Source: Pedobacter sp. ASV28
GTDB lineage: Bacteria; Bacteroidota; Bacteroidia; Sphingobacteriales; Sphingobacteriaceae
NCBI RefSeq assembly: GCF_016428855.1
Contig: NZ_JAELTN010000004.1
Location: forward strand, 1 to 64,000
DNA length: 64,000 bases
Reading direction: 5' to 3'
Both the position numbers and the translations under genes were made by a program. The notes beneath the pieces were generated by a model. The model made no database searches, was not told the DNA's origin, and was given only the letters and a program-made list of their open reading frames with translations. Every line of letters begins with the position of its first letter. Positions within the stretch are counted from its first letter, which is position 1. Below, one piece after another: positions 36,889 through 44,975 of this stretch.

Positions 36889-36948
36889 GTTAAAATATGG
36901 TATGGAGCTAATGTCAAAGCCAATCAAATATCTACTATATATATAGGA

Positions 36949-36956
36949 CAAATATA
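36949..36956 (-). promoter_or_regulatory. -7 box of the ECF sigma gene
   Basis: Minus-strand TATATTTG, an exact TAnnTTTG -7 element, 60 bp before the chosen start at 36888. There is no clear TTTG at -33. It supports the shorter start. Confidence 0.5.
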
Positions 36957-37537
36957 CTATTAAAACTGACTTTTTAAACTATATATAAAACTTCAGGAAA
37001 ATTAGTAAAGTGCAATCTATTGCCCTAAACTATATCTATAAAATTCTTGCCCCTCAAAAGTGATTTTTTATATTCTTTTTTCCAAATTAAAAAAAGAAGT
37101 CCCTTGTGATTTCCCGTTTAAGGCAATAGAAAGATCTGAATTTTTAAATTTTCCGATTTTCATTTTCGAATAATTCTCCTGAACGTCTTTTAAGTTCATT
37201 ATTTGAAATCATAAACTATGCTTAATATATCAAACGAATCAATTACAAAATAAAAAAACCGCAAAAATAAGAAGGTTTTGTACCAATCGACAAAAATACG
37301 TTGAACATTTAAACTGATTTTATTGCATATAGACTCTAAAAAATAAAGTCTTGTCAAAGCTTTGAATACCTTAACAAGACTATTTCAGCAAAAAAAATTA
37401 GCAAATTCTGGTAATCGTTTTTTAGCTTTTTTAGCTGAAAACATGGAGAAATACCTCTTCTTATATTGATGTTGATATTGTAGAGATTTATGTAATAATT
37501 AGATACATCATGGTAAAGAAAAATGCTATATGGACTA
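36957..37537. other. AT-rich intergenic stretch
   Basis: About 580 bp between the ECF sigma gene and the 3' end of the T9SS beta-helix gene. I see no ORF with coding character, only a hairpin repeat (37347-37381) and long A/T runs. Confidence 0.6.
37347..37381. repeat. hairpin repeat, copy 2 (agtcttg...caagact)
   Basis: Arms agtcttg / caagact with a 21-base loop. Loop length and its accttaa end are the same as at 26186-26224. On the minus strand the second arm is followed by a T-rich run, so it could terminate the T9SS gene transcript about 160 bp past the stop. Confidence 0.55.
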
Positions 37538-39685
37538 TTACAGCTTAATTACCCTTGAAAATCCATTGCCATTCGCTCCTGTTAATTTGATGATATATGT
37601 ACCTGCTACCAAACCAACTAAATTTATACTTACTTGCTGCTCAGTGCTACTTATGTTGCCCTCAAGTACAGTTGTGCCCTGCAAACCGATTACGCTATAT
37701 TTGCTATAATTACCTGCAGTTACGGCTATCGTTGCCTGACCATTGGTTGGATTTGGATAAATATTTAAATTAGCAGATAAATTTATTTTTACCGCTTGGG
37801 TAGCCAGGTAATTAACTTTTCCATCTAGATCTTCCTGCTCCAATTTATAGTAGTAGGTACCGCGAACAACCGTTTTATCTGTATAACTATAACTGAGTGC
37901 CGTAACATTAGTGCTTATACCTTTTACTTTTGTTAGCACTTCATAATGCTTTCCATTGGTACTACGGCTGATGATATATTGTCTATTATTCGTTTCTGAG
38001 CCAACTTTCCAGTTTAGCTGTGCACCTTCTGTAATTACTTTTGCCATAAAGCTGATCAATGACACCGGTAATACAGCATGGTACTCTACAGCGCCAATAT
38101 CAATAGTGCCATTTTTTCGGATTCTACCATTAAAATCAATTGTACTATTGTTATAGCTATCATTACCAGCATCTTTGGCTGGACTAGTGTTTTGGGGCGC
38201 TAAAAAACCTATATGTCCAGGTGTTGTACTTATAAATAAAGGGTTTACATTGGCTTGATTGTTTTGGCCAGCCGATAAATATTCCGTATGCTGAATAATG
38301 TTGTAGTCGAAACCTCCAAGCAAAGTTGTTGCGTTAGCCACGTACAAATCTGGCGTGTTAGTACCGCTGGTTGCTACCGTGAAAGTGTTACTGAAAAAGA
38401 TGTTATTATAAACATAAGTCTTTTTGTCGGCATATGTGGTTCCGCTGTTCACTCCTGAAACGTGCACCCCAGCACAATAATTTGCCGCAGCACCTGCACG
38501 GGTATTTCTATTTTCATAAAATGTGTTGTTGGTAAAAGTGGCTCCATAATTAAGATTATTTTCAGATCCATAAGCCGAGCCGGTAGCATTAGTGCTGTTT
38601 TTATAAAAAATACAGTTTAAGAAGTTCACTCTTCCATTATAATTATAAACAGCACCTCCCCCATTTCCAGTCGCCGTATTTTCTGAAAATAAACAATTGG
38701 TAAAAGTTGGAAAACCAACGCGAATATCTACTGCTCCGCCTCTACCATTACCACGATTGAGTTTAAACGTACAATTTGTGAATGTAGGACTACTGGTATG
38801 TATGCCCACGGCACCTCCATATCCACCAAAATTCTCAGAAAAAACGGTATTTGTGATATTCGCATTACTTGATACCACCAGTGACATGCCCGAACCATAA
38901 TTGTAGCCTCCTGTTTTAGGCGTAGCATTCATATTGAAAGATTTGGTGATCTCACAATTGTCAATAGTTGGACTACTATTGTTAATGTAAAATCCAGAGC
39001 CACCACCACCTAAGGTATCTCCGTCTCCATTTGCCCTGTTAATGGTTACCGTAACATTAGAAATTCTAAGATCATCACTAGATTCCAAAATGTAAATACC
39101 CCCACCAAGTCTTCGGTCTATCGTTTTGGAGTTAACAGTTAGTGTTGAGCTCGTATTAGCAGCAGCATCTCCTTTGGTGACCGTAAATCCATCAAAAATT
39201 GTAGGGTAGGTTATAGAAAGGACAAGCACTACATGATATGCATTATCGGCTTTATTTAAAGTCATATAGGAGTTGATATTTGAGCTATTCTCATCCACAT
39301 CATTCCCATTCAAATCGCCACTTAATAGGGTTTCATTTCCTGCAATCCGCTGGGTTTCGTTAGCTTCTGTACCTGCAAAACCACCATAAATATTCACACC
39401 ATTTTTAAGCACAAAAGCATTATCCCTGTTTGTAACATCAATTACATGAGGTGTATTGGCAGGTCTATTTGGCACATAAGTGCCCCTTGCTACAAAAATT
39501 TTGTCTCCAGCTTGGGCCGTATTAATTACATCCTGCAAGTCTTTTGAGGCCATTCCCCAACTTGTAGCTGTAGCAGCAGCACCTGTTCCATCAGTTTTAA
39601 CATAATAGGTTGTTTGTGCGCTAACATTAAGAGCAAATAAGCTCAGACATAAAATGCCTAGTGTTTTCAAGTAAAATTTTCTCAT
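37538..39685 (-). CDS. T9SS-secreted right-handed beta-helix protein
   Basis: About 715 aa from ATG 39685 (MRKFYLKTLG, signal peptide to NVSAQ). Residues about 25-480 carry short repeating strands with Asn ladders (NNTFYENRN, NCTFKLNRGN) of a parallel beta-helix, beginning DGTGAAATATSWGMASKDLQDV...GDKIFVARGTY, the pattern of DUF1565/choice-of-anchor-type surface proteins. The C-terminal ~80 residues are a type A T9SS sorting domain (LNIYPNPTNGQATI...GTYIIKL). Exported and attached to or released from the cell surface. Its promoter carries the HTCS-type operator, so it probably belongs to the adjacent glycan regulon. Confidence 0.88.
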   Translation of the reverse strand: MRKFYLKTLGILCLSLFALNVSAQTTYYVKTDGTGAAATATSWGMASKDLQDVINTAQAGDKIFVARGTYVPNRPANTPHVIDVTNRDNAFVLKNGVNIYGGFAGTEANETQRIAGNETLLSGDLNGNDVDENSSNINSYMTLNKADNAYHVVLVLSITYPTIFDGFTVTKGDAAANTSSTLTVNSKTIDRRLGGGIYILESSDDLRISNVTVTINRANGDGDTLGGGGSGFYINNSSPTIDNCEITKSFNMNATPKTGGYNYGSGMSLVVSSNANITNTVFSENFGGYGGAVGIHTSSPTFTNCTFKLNRGNGRGGAVDIRVGFPTFTNCLFSENTATGNGGGAVYNYNGRVNFLNCIFYKNSTNATGSAYGSENNLNYGATFTNNTFYENRNTRAGAAANYCAGVHVSGVNSGTTYADKKTYVYNNIFFSNTFTVATSGTNTPDLYVANATTLLGGFDYNIIQHTEYLSAGQNNQANVNPLFISTTPGHIGFLAPQNTSPAKDAGNDSYNNSTIDFNGRIRKNGTIDIGAVEYHAVLPVSLISFMAKVITEGAQLNWKVGSETNNRQYIISRSTNGKHYEVLTKVKGISTNVTALSYSYTDKTVVRGTYYYKLEQEDLDGKVNYLATQAVKINLSANLNIYPNPTNGQATIAVTAGNYSKYSVIGLQGTTVLEGNISSTEQQVSINLVGLVAGTYIIKLTGANGNGFSRVIKL

Positions 39686-39734
39686 ACGTTTTAATTTATT
39701 AATGGTCATTTATATATTTTCGGACGATATTAAT

Positions 39735-39748
39735 GAGCTCGCGAGCTC
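39735..39748. repeat. perfect 14-bp palindrome in a 5' leader
   Basis: GAGCTCGCGAGCTC is fully self-complementary and GC-rich in an AT-rich leader, 50 bp upstream of the T9SS gene start. Possibly a protein site or mRNA hairpin. Confidence 0.5.
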
Positions 39749-39892
39749 GATTTTGGTTATTTATTATTGTTCGAATTACCTCTACGGTTCCATGTAAAAG
39801 CTATTATACTTTTCTCAGGCAACTTTATTTAAAGGCTAACCCATCACTCAATAGATATAGAAAGTGTGGTAAAACTTATGTAAATTGACTTT

Positions 39893-40012
39893 CTAGCCAA
39901 CCGAATTATGGTTAGAAAAACATTGAATATTAGATTTTCTTTTGGGGGTATTAGGGCGATTGGAATCGGAATGCCTAATCATAGTGATGACTATCAATTG
40001 GGTAGTTTTCAT
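39893..40012 (-). CDS. candidate leader ORF A
   Basis: 39 codons from ATG 40012, beginning MKTTQLIVITMI, ending at 39893. The start lies 30 bp downstream of the -7 box of operator module A, where a first start codon would be expected. The first dozen residues parallel leader ORF B (MKTKQMIALAII, 48276), and the DNA around both starts is alike. The tail is basic and Asn/Ser-rich without a fold I recognise. It may be a regulatory leader peptide or simply duplicated promoter DNA. Confidence 0.35.
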   Translation of the reverse strand: MKTTQLIVITMIRHSDSNRPNTPKRKSNIQCFSNHNSVG

Positions 40013-40041
40013 AACAGGTTTGGTTTTATAAATGGTTATGA

Positions 40042-40105
40042 CAAATCTATAGGCATCACCTATTCGAAGGGTTCGTTTTTGTACGAAAATGGTTTGGTTT
40101 TGTAC
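40042..40105 (-). promoter_or_regulatory. HTCS-type operator/promoter module A (T9SS gene)
   Basis: Plus-strand direct repeats GGTTCGTTTTTGTAC (40070-40084) and GGTTTGGTTTTGTAC (40091-40105) start 21 bp apart. Downstream on the minus strand, after a 20-bp gap, is TAGATTTG (40042-40049), a TAnnTTTG -7 box. The proximal half-site takes the place of the -33 element, as expected for an AraC-type activator. Identical geometry to modules B and C. Confidence 0.7.
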
Positions 40106-40293
40106 AAAATTGATGTATATGGACACTTTATATTTTGAGCTGCCTATTTCGGTTTAAAAAGCAGCAAATCTGCTTGCTTACCGACAGAATCCCCCCTGTT
40201 TAAAGCATGTAATGGACAAATTCAATAGCTTAAATCTTTCTATTTATACTTGATTTTAAATTTTACGAAATCTTATAATTTCACGTCTTCATA

Positions 40294-40331
40294 AAAAATG
40301 CCCACAAGGGCTAAACCATGTGGGCATTTTT
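40294..40331 (-). terminator. strong intrinsic terminator of the SusCD-DUF4832 operon
   Basis: A perfect 13-bp stem (aaaaatgcccaca / tgtgggcattttt) with a 12-base loop and a T-run on the minus strand, 46 bp past the stop of the DUF4832 gene. It separates this operon from promoter module A. Confidence 0.9.
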
Positions 40332-40376
40332 AGAATATAGTGAACTTAAAAAGCTTAAGCGTTTTTATATAAAAAC

Positions 40377-41939
40377 CTATTGTATAGTCACGTTCATCAA
40401 TTTCAACCAACCTTCGGTAGTGATATCGCCATTTACAGACAACCTAATTCCTGGCTGGTTGTCTTTTGTGGTATCGACAATGGCAACTGCCCAAGTATAT
40501 GTTCCGGCCGGCACGCCTAAGGCCGCTTTTAGTTCATATTTTACCGGAGCATTCTTCCGCCAATTTGAAGGTTCAGCATCTTTATCCAGGAAAACTTTAT
40601 TAACGCTACCGTCAGCATTTAGCAGTGCAAAAGCAACCTTGTATTTAAAATTCCATTGCGGGATATTATTAGGAAAATAAGCCCATCCCATGTTTCTCCA
40701 ACGGTGTGTAATGGTAACTTCGGCCCCACTGTTAACTTTTTCTGGCAGATAAATCTGATCGGGATATACACGATACCCACCTTCAGAAGTAAAACGTTGT
40801 ACCAATGAAAATGCTCTTGTGAACCAACTTTCTGTTTCTCCAATACGGAAGTCCATCATATTTACTGCGGCTTCCAATGAAGCATCAAATTCGCCTTTTC
40901 TTACATCTTCTGGGAAATTCTCTCTGTATTTACCGCTCGGATCGGTCCAGTAACGATGTGTACCACTGGTAATCCAACCACCTTCCATCAGAATTGGGCG
41001 TTTAAAGTTCCAACTTTTAGCAAAGGCTTTTTCCCAACTTTGGTAGTAGTCGGTCATTCCAAAAGCATCTTGCCTAAGGCTATAACCTTTATTGATCAAC
41101 TTGGTCAACAATCGATCTGCATTGGGATTTGCCGAACCCCAGCTTACCGGATCGCCTATTACACGATGGTAATTGATCACCAAAGGTATTTTGGTAAATG
41201 TTCTAACATAAAGATCGGAAATCCAATCCATCACTTCCTCTTTAGCTGCTTCTACATTTTGACCAGAAGCGGTAGCTGGATCGAAATAGATCACGTTATG
41301 TGCCTCGCCCCATTTACCAAGTCCGTAAGCGTCTATAAATGAAGTTTTCCTTGGATCATTAAAATCCTTCGCCAACTCTTCTATGAATTTAGCATAATAC
41401 TGTCTGAAAACTGGATCTTGGGGATAAGGAGTTTTTCTATTCGGGTAGGAAGGATTTTCTACATAATACTTTGCTCCTGCATCAAACACAAATTGGGGGG
41501 TGTTCAAACCTTGGTCACGTCCATCAACTACAATACGAAATGCAATTGGCAGGCCTCTTTCTTCTGCTCCCTTGATCATTTTATACAAGGCAGAACTTGG
41601 ATCTCTCCAAGCATAAACACCATTTGAAGGATTAAAATTGGCCCAATTAGTTCGGATATAGCAAGCAGACGCATAATCTATAGCTTTCACTCTCTTACCC
41701 AAATCAGGCACATAATATTCGGTATCCCAATAAGATGGAACACCAGTACCCGAACCATACATTACCCATCCGTTTAATGGATTACGAAAGACCGTACTTC
41801 TGTTATAGTTAGGTTTGACCAAAGTTCCTTCAGCATCTTTTGAGGCTTCGTCCTTATTTTTTTTACAGGCAAAAAGCAGTAAACAGGTCAAGGCCATGAA
41901 TGTTTGATAAACCACTGCTTTATAATTATTTTTTTTCAT
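40377..41939 (-). CDS. DUF4832/DUF4874 lipoprotein, putative glycoside hydrolase
   Basis: About 520 aa from ATG 41939 (MKKNNYKAV). The longer frame to 41996 would overlap the SusE-like gene and hide the lipoprotein signal (CLLLFACKK). The N-terminal DUF4874 part looks like a TIM barrel (NPLNGWVMYGSGTG, YIRTNWANFNPSNGVYAW, PIAFRIVVDGR, DAYGLGKWGEAH with a candidate catalytic Glu) and is followed by a DUF4832 beta-sandwich (VTITHRWRNMGWAYFPNNIPQW). Probably a surface polysaccharide hydrolase or binding protein. Activity is not established for the family. Confidence 0.82.
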   Translation of the reverse strand: MKKNNYKAVVYQTFMALTCLLLFACKKNKDEASKDAEGTLVKPNYNRSTVFRNPLNGWVMYGSGTGVPSYWDTEYYVPDLGKRVKAIDYASACYIRTNWANFNPSNGVYAWRDPSSALYKMIKGAEERGLPIAFRIVVDGRDQGLNTPQFVFDAGAKYYVENPSYPNRKTPYPQDPVFRQYYAKFIEELAKDFNDPRKTSFIDAYGLGKWGEAHNVIYFDPATASGQNVEAAKEEVMDWISDLYVRTFTKIPLVINYHRVIGDPVSWGSANPNADRLLTKLINKGYSLRQDAFGMTDYYQSWEKAFAKSWNFKRPILMEGGWITSGTHRYWTDPSGKYRENFPEDVRKGEFDASLEAAVNMMDFRIGETESWFTRAFSLVQRFTSEGGYRVYPDQIYLPEKVNSGAEVTITHRWRNMGWAYFPNNIPQWNFKYKVAFALLNADGSVNKVFLDKDAEPSNWRKNAPVKYELKAALGVPAGTYTWAVAIVDTTKDNQPGIRLSVNGDITTEGWLKLMNVTIQ

Positions 41940-41976
41940 ACTTAATAAATTAAACTGATTTCTATTCAAACTTGCT

Positions 41977-43170
41977 TTAGCGTTTTGTGGCCACAAATGT
42001 CCTGTTCCTGATATCTAGCACCATAAAATTAGTTCCTGCAGGCAGGGTAAAATAGGCGTTGCGTTCGTTAGCACTGAAACCGCTATACAAAGGATATGAT
42101 ATACCTAGGGTCACTGCAGTATTTGTAGCAGTATTATTGCCCGTATACACATAAGCCTGATTGGTTGCTGCAACGCCAAACTTTGTCCTTCCCGATAATG
42201 CTGCACCAACATATACGAATACTTGTGGATCGGCCAAACTCTGTGTCCAGCTACCTGCTCTCCATGCCCATCCGGTAGGTTCTCCATACGTCCACAGCGC
42301 ATTAACCTCTGTGGTGGTGGTAGCACCATCTAACGTCCAATTTGCAAGGGCTGGCTTTAGCGCCTGAGCTGGCGAATAAATTGTAGCTGTAGCCTTTTGC
42401 ATATTAACCACCACACGATATTGACCAGCAGTTTCAATTTTCCAAGCAAAAGTGTTTTCACGCGTTTTTATAGCCACGGCAGTACCATCATTTAAGGTGG
42501 TGTTTGCATCAGCGGCAGCGATGTAATTCGTCGCCCCTTTATATTCTACAGGAATTTCTAAATCACCTGGCTGAAGATTTAACACGTAGGCGTATTGATT
42601 TTCATTTTCCTGTGTCTTAGGCATCTCGATCTTATTGATCCCTAAGATGGCGCTTCCTCCCAAAAATATCTTATCTGCATCGAACACTACCGTTTTAATT
42701 GGCGTGACATTCACTCTTATCGTTCGTACTTCTGGTGCTTCAAATGTGGTTCCACCTTCCCAATCGGCTATCACCCTAAACTCTAATACAAAAGTTTGAT
42801 TGGCAGGTATTTTCCATTTTTCATTTGCCCAATTTTGTATTTGCTCAGAGCTAAAGCTCTTACTATACACACCATCATCTTCGTAATTCATAATTGCGGT
42901 TGATGTACCGAAATTATTCCCTACAACATCTAACCTCGTTGTATAGGTTACCATGTGGTCATCTGATTGTGGTCTGGCAGGTTTCCAAGTGAAGGTGATG
43001 ATGTCCTTAGACAAGTTATTTTCGTCTAGCACTATGTTTGCTGACGAAGCCTTAAGCTCCATTTTTTCCTGAACTTTTTCGATGTCCTTAATTTCTTTTT
43101 TGCAGGCCGAAACGCCAAGCAAAAAGCTCAAAAACAGTAAGGTTTTATATAAATAGTTTATTCTTTTCAT
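41977..43170 (-). CDS. SusE/SusF-like surface glycan-binding lipoprotein
   Basis: 397 aa, lipobox LGVSAC (Cys23). The N-terminal SusE domain (about 38-150: LKASSANIVLDENNLSKDIITFTWKPA) is followed by two SusF/SusE-like modules, each with a starch-binding-like strand pattern (FLGGSAILGINKIEMPKT; WTYGEPTGWAWRAGSWTQ). It is in the third position of a SusC-SusD operon, where SusE/F proteins hold the polysaccharide at the outer face. Ligand unknown. Confidence 0.85.
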   Translation of the reverse strand: MKRINYLYKTLLFLSFLLGVSACKKEIKDIEKVQEKMELKASSANIVLDENNLSKDIITFTWKPARPQSDDHMVTYTTRLDVVGNNFGTSTAIMNYEDDGVYSKSFSSEQIQNWANEKWKIPANQTFVLEFRVIADWEGGTTFEAPEVRTIRVNVTPIKTVVFDADKIFLGGSAILGINKIEMPKTQENENQYAYVLNLQPGDLEIPVEYKGATNYIAAADANTTLNDGTAVAIKTRENTFAWKIETAGQYRVVVNMQKATATIYSPAQALKPALANWTLDGATTTTEVNALWTYGEPTGWAWRAGSWTQSLADPQVFVYVGAALSGRTKFGVAATNQAYVYTGNNTATNTAVTLGISYPLYSGFSANERNAYFTLPAGTNFMVLDIRNRTFVATKR

Positions 43171-43310
43171 CTGTTTATTTTTTTGTTTCTGGTTCTCAGA
43201 TGGGACCTTTGATAATTAGCATAATCATTGTTCCATGTGTTTACCGATTAGACTAATCATGTCGGGTTCATGATGTTCTTAAATCAAGATCATTTTTTTA
43301 TTTGATTCTA

Positions 43311-44957
43311 CTAATTGTATCCCGGATTTTGAGGAAATGGCGCATCTCTATTTGCATCTCTAATGGCCTGCGGAATTGGCCACAGCATGTGATCTTCGGT
43401 AACCTTATTCTGAATTGCCGTATTGTACGCTTTTACACGATCTACGTATTTTTTGGTACGTACCAATGTAAATCGTCGACTTTCCTCTCCTACCAATTCT
43501 CGGATACGTTCGTCCAATAGGAAATCCATATTCATTTGAGCGGCGGCTACATCTCCGGCGCCAGCTCTTCTGCGCACTTCGTTCACCGCATCGGCTGCTT
43601 TTCCCGGATTGTTCTGTCCTAGATAAGCTTCGGCCAACAACAAATAGGTTTCTGCCAAGCGGAATTTCATACGATCTTTATAACTACCTGTTAGACTTAA
43701 ATTTTCTGCTCGTCCATAAAAAAACTTGGTGATAGCAGGGAACAGATTTTTAGTAGTAAACCAGGTTTGCTCTGTAATATTGGCTTTTTTACCAAATAAA
43801 GCTGCTTCGCTAGGGTTATTGTAATACCAATTACGTTTAATGTTATAATTTGAGTTACGGATATCCGTTGCACTAAAAATACCGGCAACATTTCCGGTGG
43901 CATTGGTACCATTTGTACCTGTCCACCATTTCATAGGTACCAACTGTGCAATACCACGACCTCCCAAGGTATCTGCCAACACAAAACCAGTTATCGAAGA
44001 GTAATTAGGTATCCATGCCCTACGTGTCCAATCATCAGAATTTGTACCACCACCCACTACATTAAATTGAAATTGCAATACCCAAATACTTTCCTTATTT
44101 GCGGCAGCACCCAATCTATTTTGGTTATTCTCTAAAAACAGATCGCTAAATACATCGCCTGCTTTATCCTTGTTTACGCCAAATCTAGTTTTCATTAAAC
44201 CATAATAACCACTATTGATTACAGCCAAAGAAGCTTGTTCGGCAGCAGTATAATCACCTTGCAATAAATAAATTTCACTTAACAAATGACTGGCAGCCCA
44301 TTTGGTGACCTTACCATCTTTTACCTGATCTGGATTGGTAGGTAAATGTTGTACTGCAAATTTCAAATCATCTACCATGTGGGCTATTACTTCAGCTTTT
44401 GGCGTACGTGTGAAATTAAGTTTGAAATCGTACAATATCGTTTCTACGTAAGGTACATCTCCATAAAGATATACTAATGTACGATAAGCATACGCCCTGA
44501 AAAAACGTGCTTCGGCCTGGAAACGAACTTTGTCTGTTGGCGAATCCCAATTTGTATTCTGCTCTGAATAAACGAGCATTAAGTTAGCCGAAGCGATTAA
44601 GCTGTAAGCCCAGTTCCAGTAGGTCCCTACAAAACGTTCTGTAGGCGTAAGGGTAAGGTTGGCAAAAGCCATTAAAGAGGCATCGCTGTTAATTACATCT
44701 GCAATATCTGTTGCTGCCTGCAAAGCTTCGTAAGGAGCAGCACCGTTGTGGATGTAAGCTCCGCCCTCGCCATAAGTATTATATTCAGAACGGGCAAGTG
44801 CATATAATCCGGCACTACCCACTTCAAATCCATAAGTACTAGTATAGGTATTGGTTGGGGCTAATTCAGTTTTCAAATCTTCTTCCAAAAACTTTTTACA
44901 GCCACCTAATGAGATTAATACGATAAGCGCAATGCTTGTTTTGATAATATTTTTCAT
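43311..44957 (-). CDS. RagB/SusD family outer-membrane lipoprotein
   Basis: 548 aa, lipobox SLGGC (Cys20), SusD N-terminal signature KKFLEEDLKTELAPTNTYTS, helical TPR core (FQAEARFFRAYAYRTLVYLYGDVPYVET) and the C-terminal block AVNEVRRRAGAG...LLDERIRELVGEESRRFTLVRT...WPIPQA. Cell-surface substrate-binding partner of the SusC encoded 18 bp upstream. The 140-bp gap to the SusE gene contains a 13-bp palindrome (43246-43258). Confidence 0.95.
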   Translation of the reverse strand: MKNIIKTSIALIVLISLGGCKKFLEEDLKTELAPTNTYTSTYGFEVGSAGLYALARSEYNTYGEGGAYIHNGAAPYEALQAATDIADVINSDASLMAFANLTLTPTERFVGTYWNWAYSLIASANLMLVYSEQNTNWDSPTDKVRFQAEARFFRAYAYRTLVYLYGDVPYVETILYDFKLNFTRTPKAEVIAHMVDDLKFAVQHLPTNPDQVKDGKVTKWAASHLLSEIYLLQGDYTAAEQASLAVINSGYYGLMKTRFGVNKDKAGDVFSDLFLENNQNRLGAAANKESIWVLQFQFNVVGGGTNSDDWTRRAWIPNYSSITGFVLADTLGGRGIAQLVPMKWWTGTNGTNATGNVAGIFSATDIRNSNYNIKRNWYYNNPSEAALFGKKANITEQTWFTTKNLFPAITKFFYGRAENLSLTGSYKDRMKFRLAETYLLLAEAYLGQNNPGKAADAVNEVRRRAGAGDVAAAQMNMDFLLDERIRELVGEESRRFTLVRTKKYVDRVKAYNTAIQNKVTEDHMLWPIPQAIRDANRDAPFPQNPGYN

Positions 44958-44975
44958 TTTTCGTGTTGTATTAAA

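Noticed and set aside
36889..36951. Longer N-terminus of the ECF sigma factor
   Set aside because: It would start inside the TATATTTG -7 box and adds residues not expected before sigma region 2.
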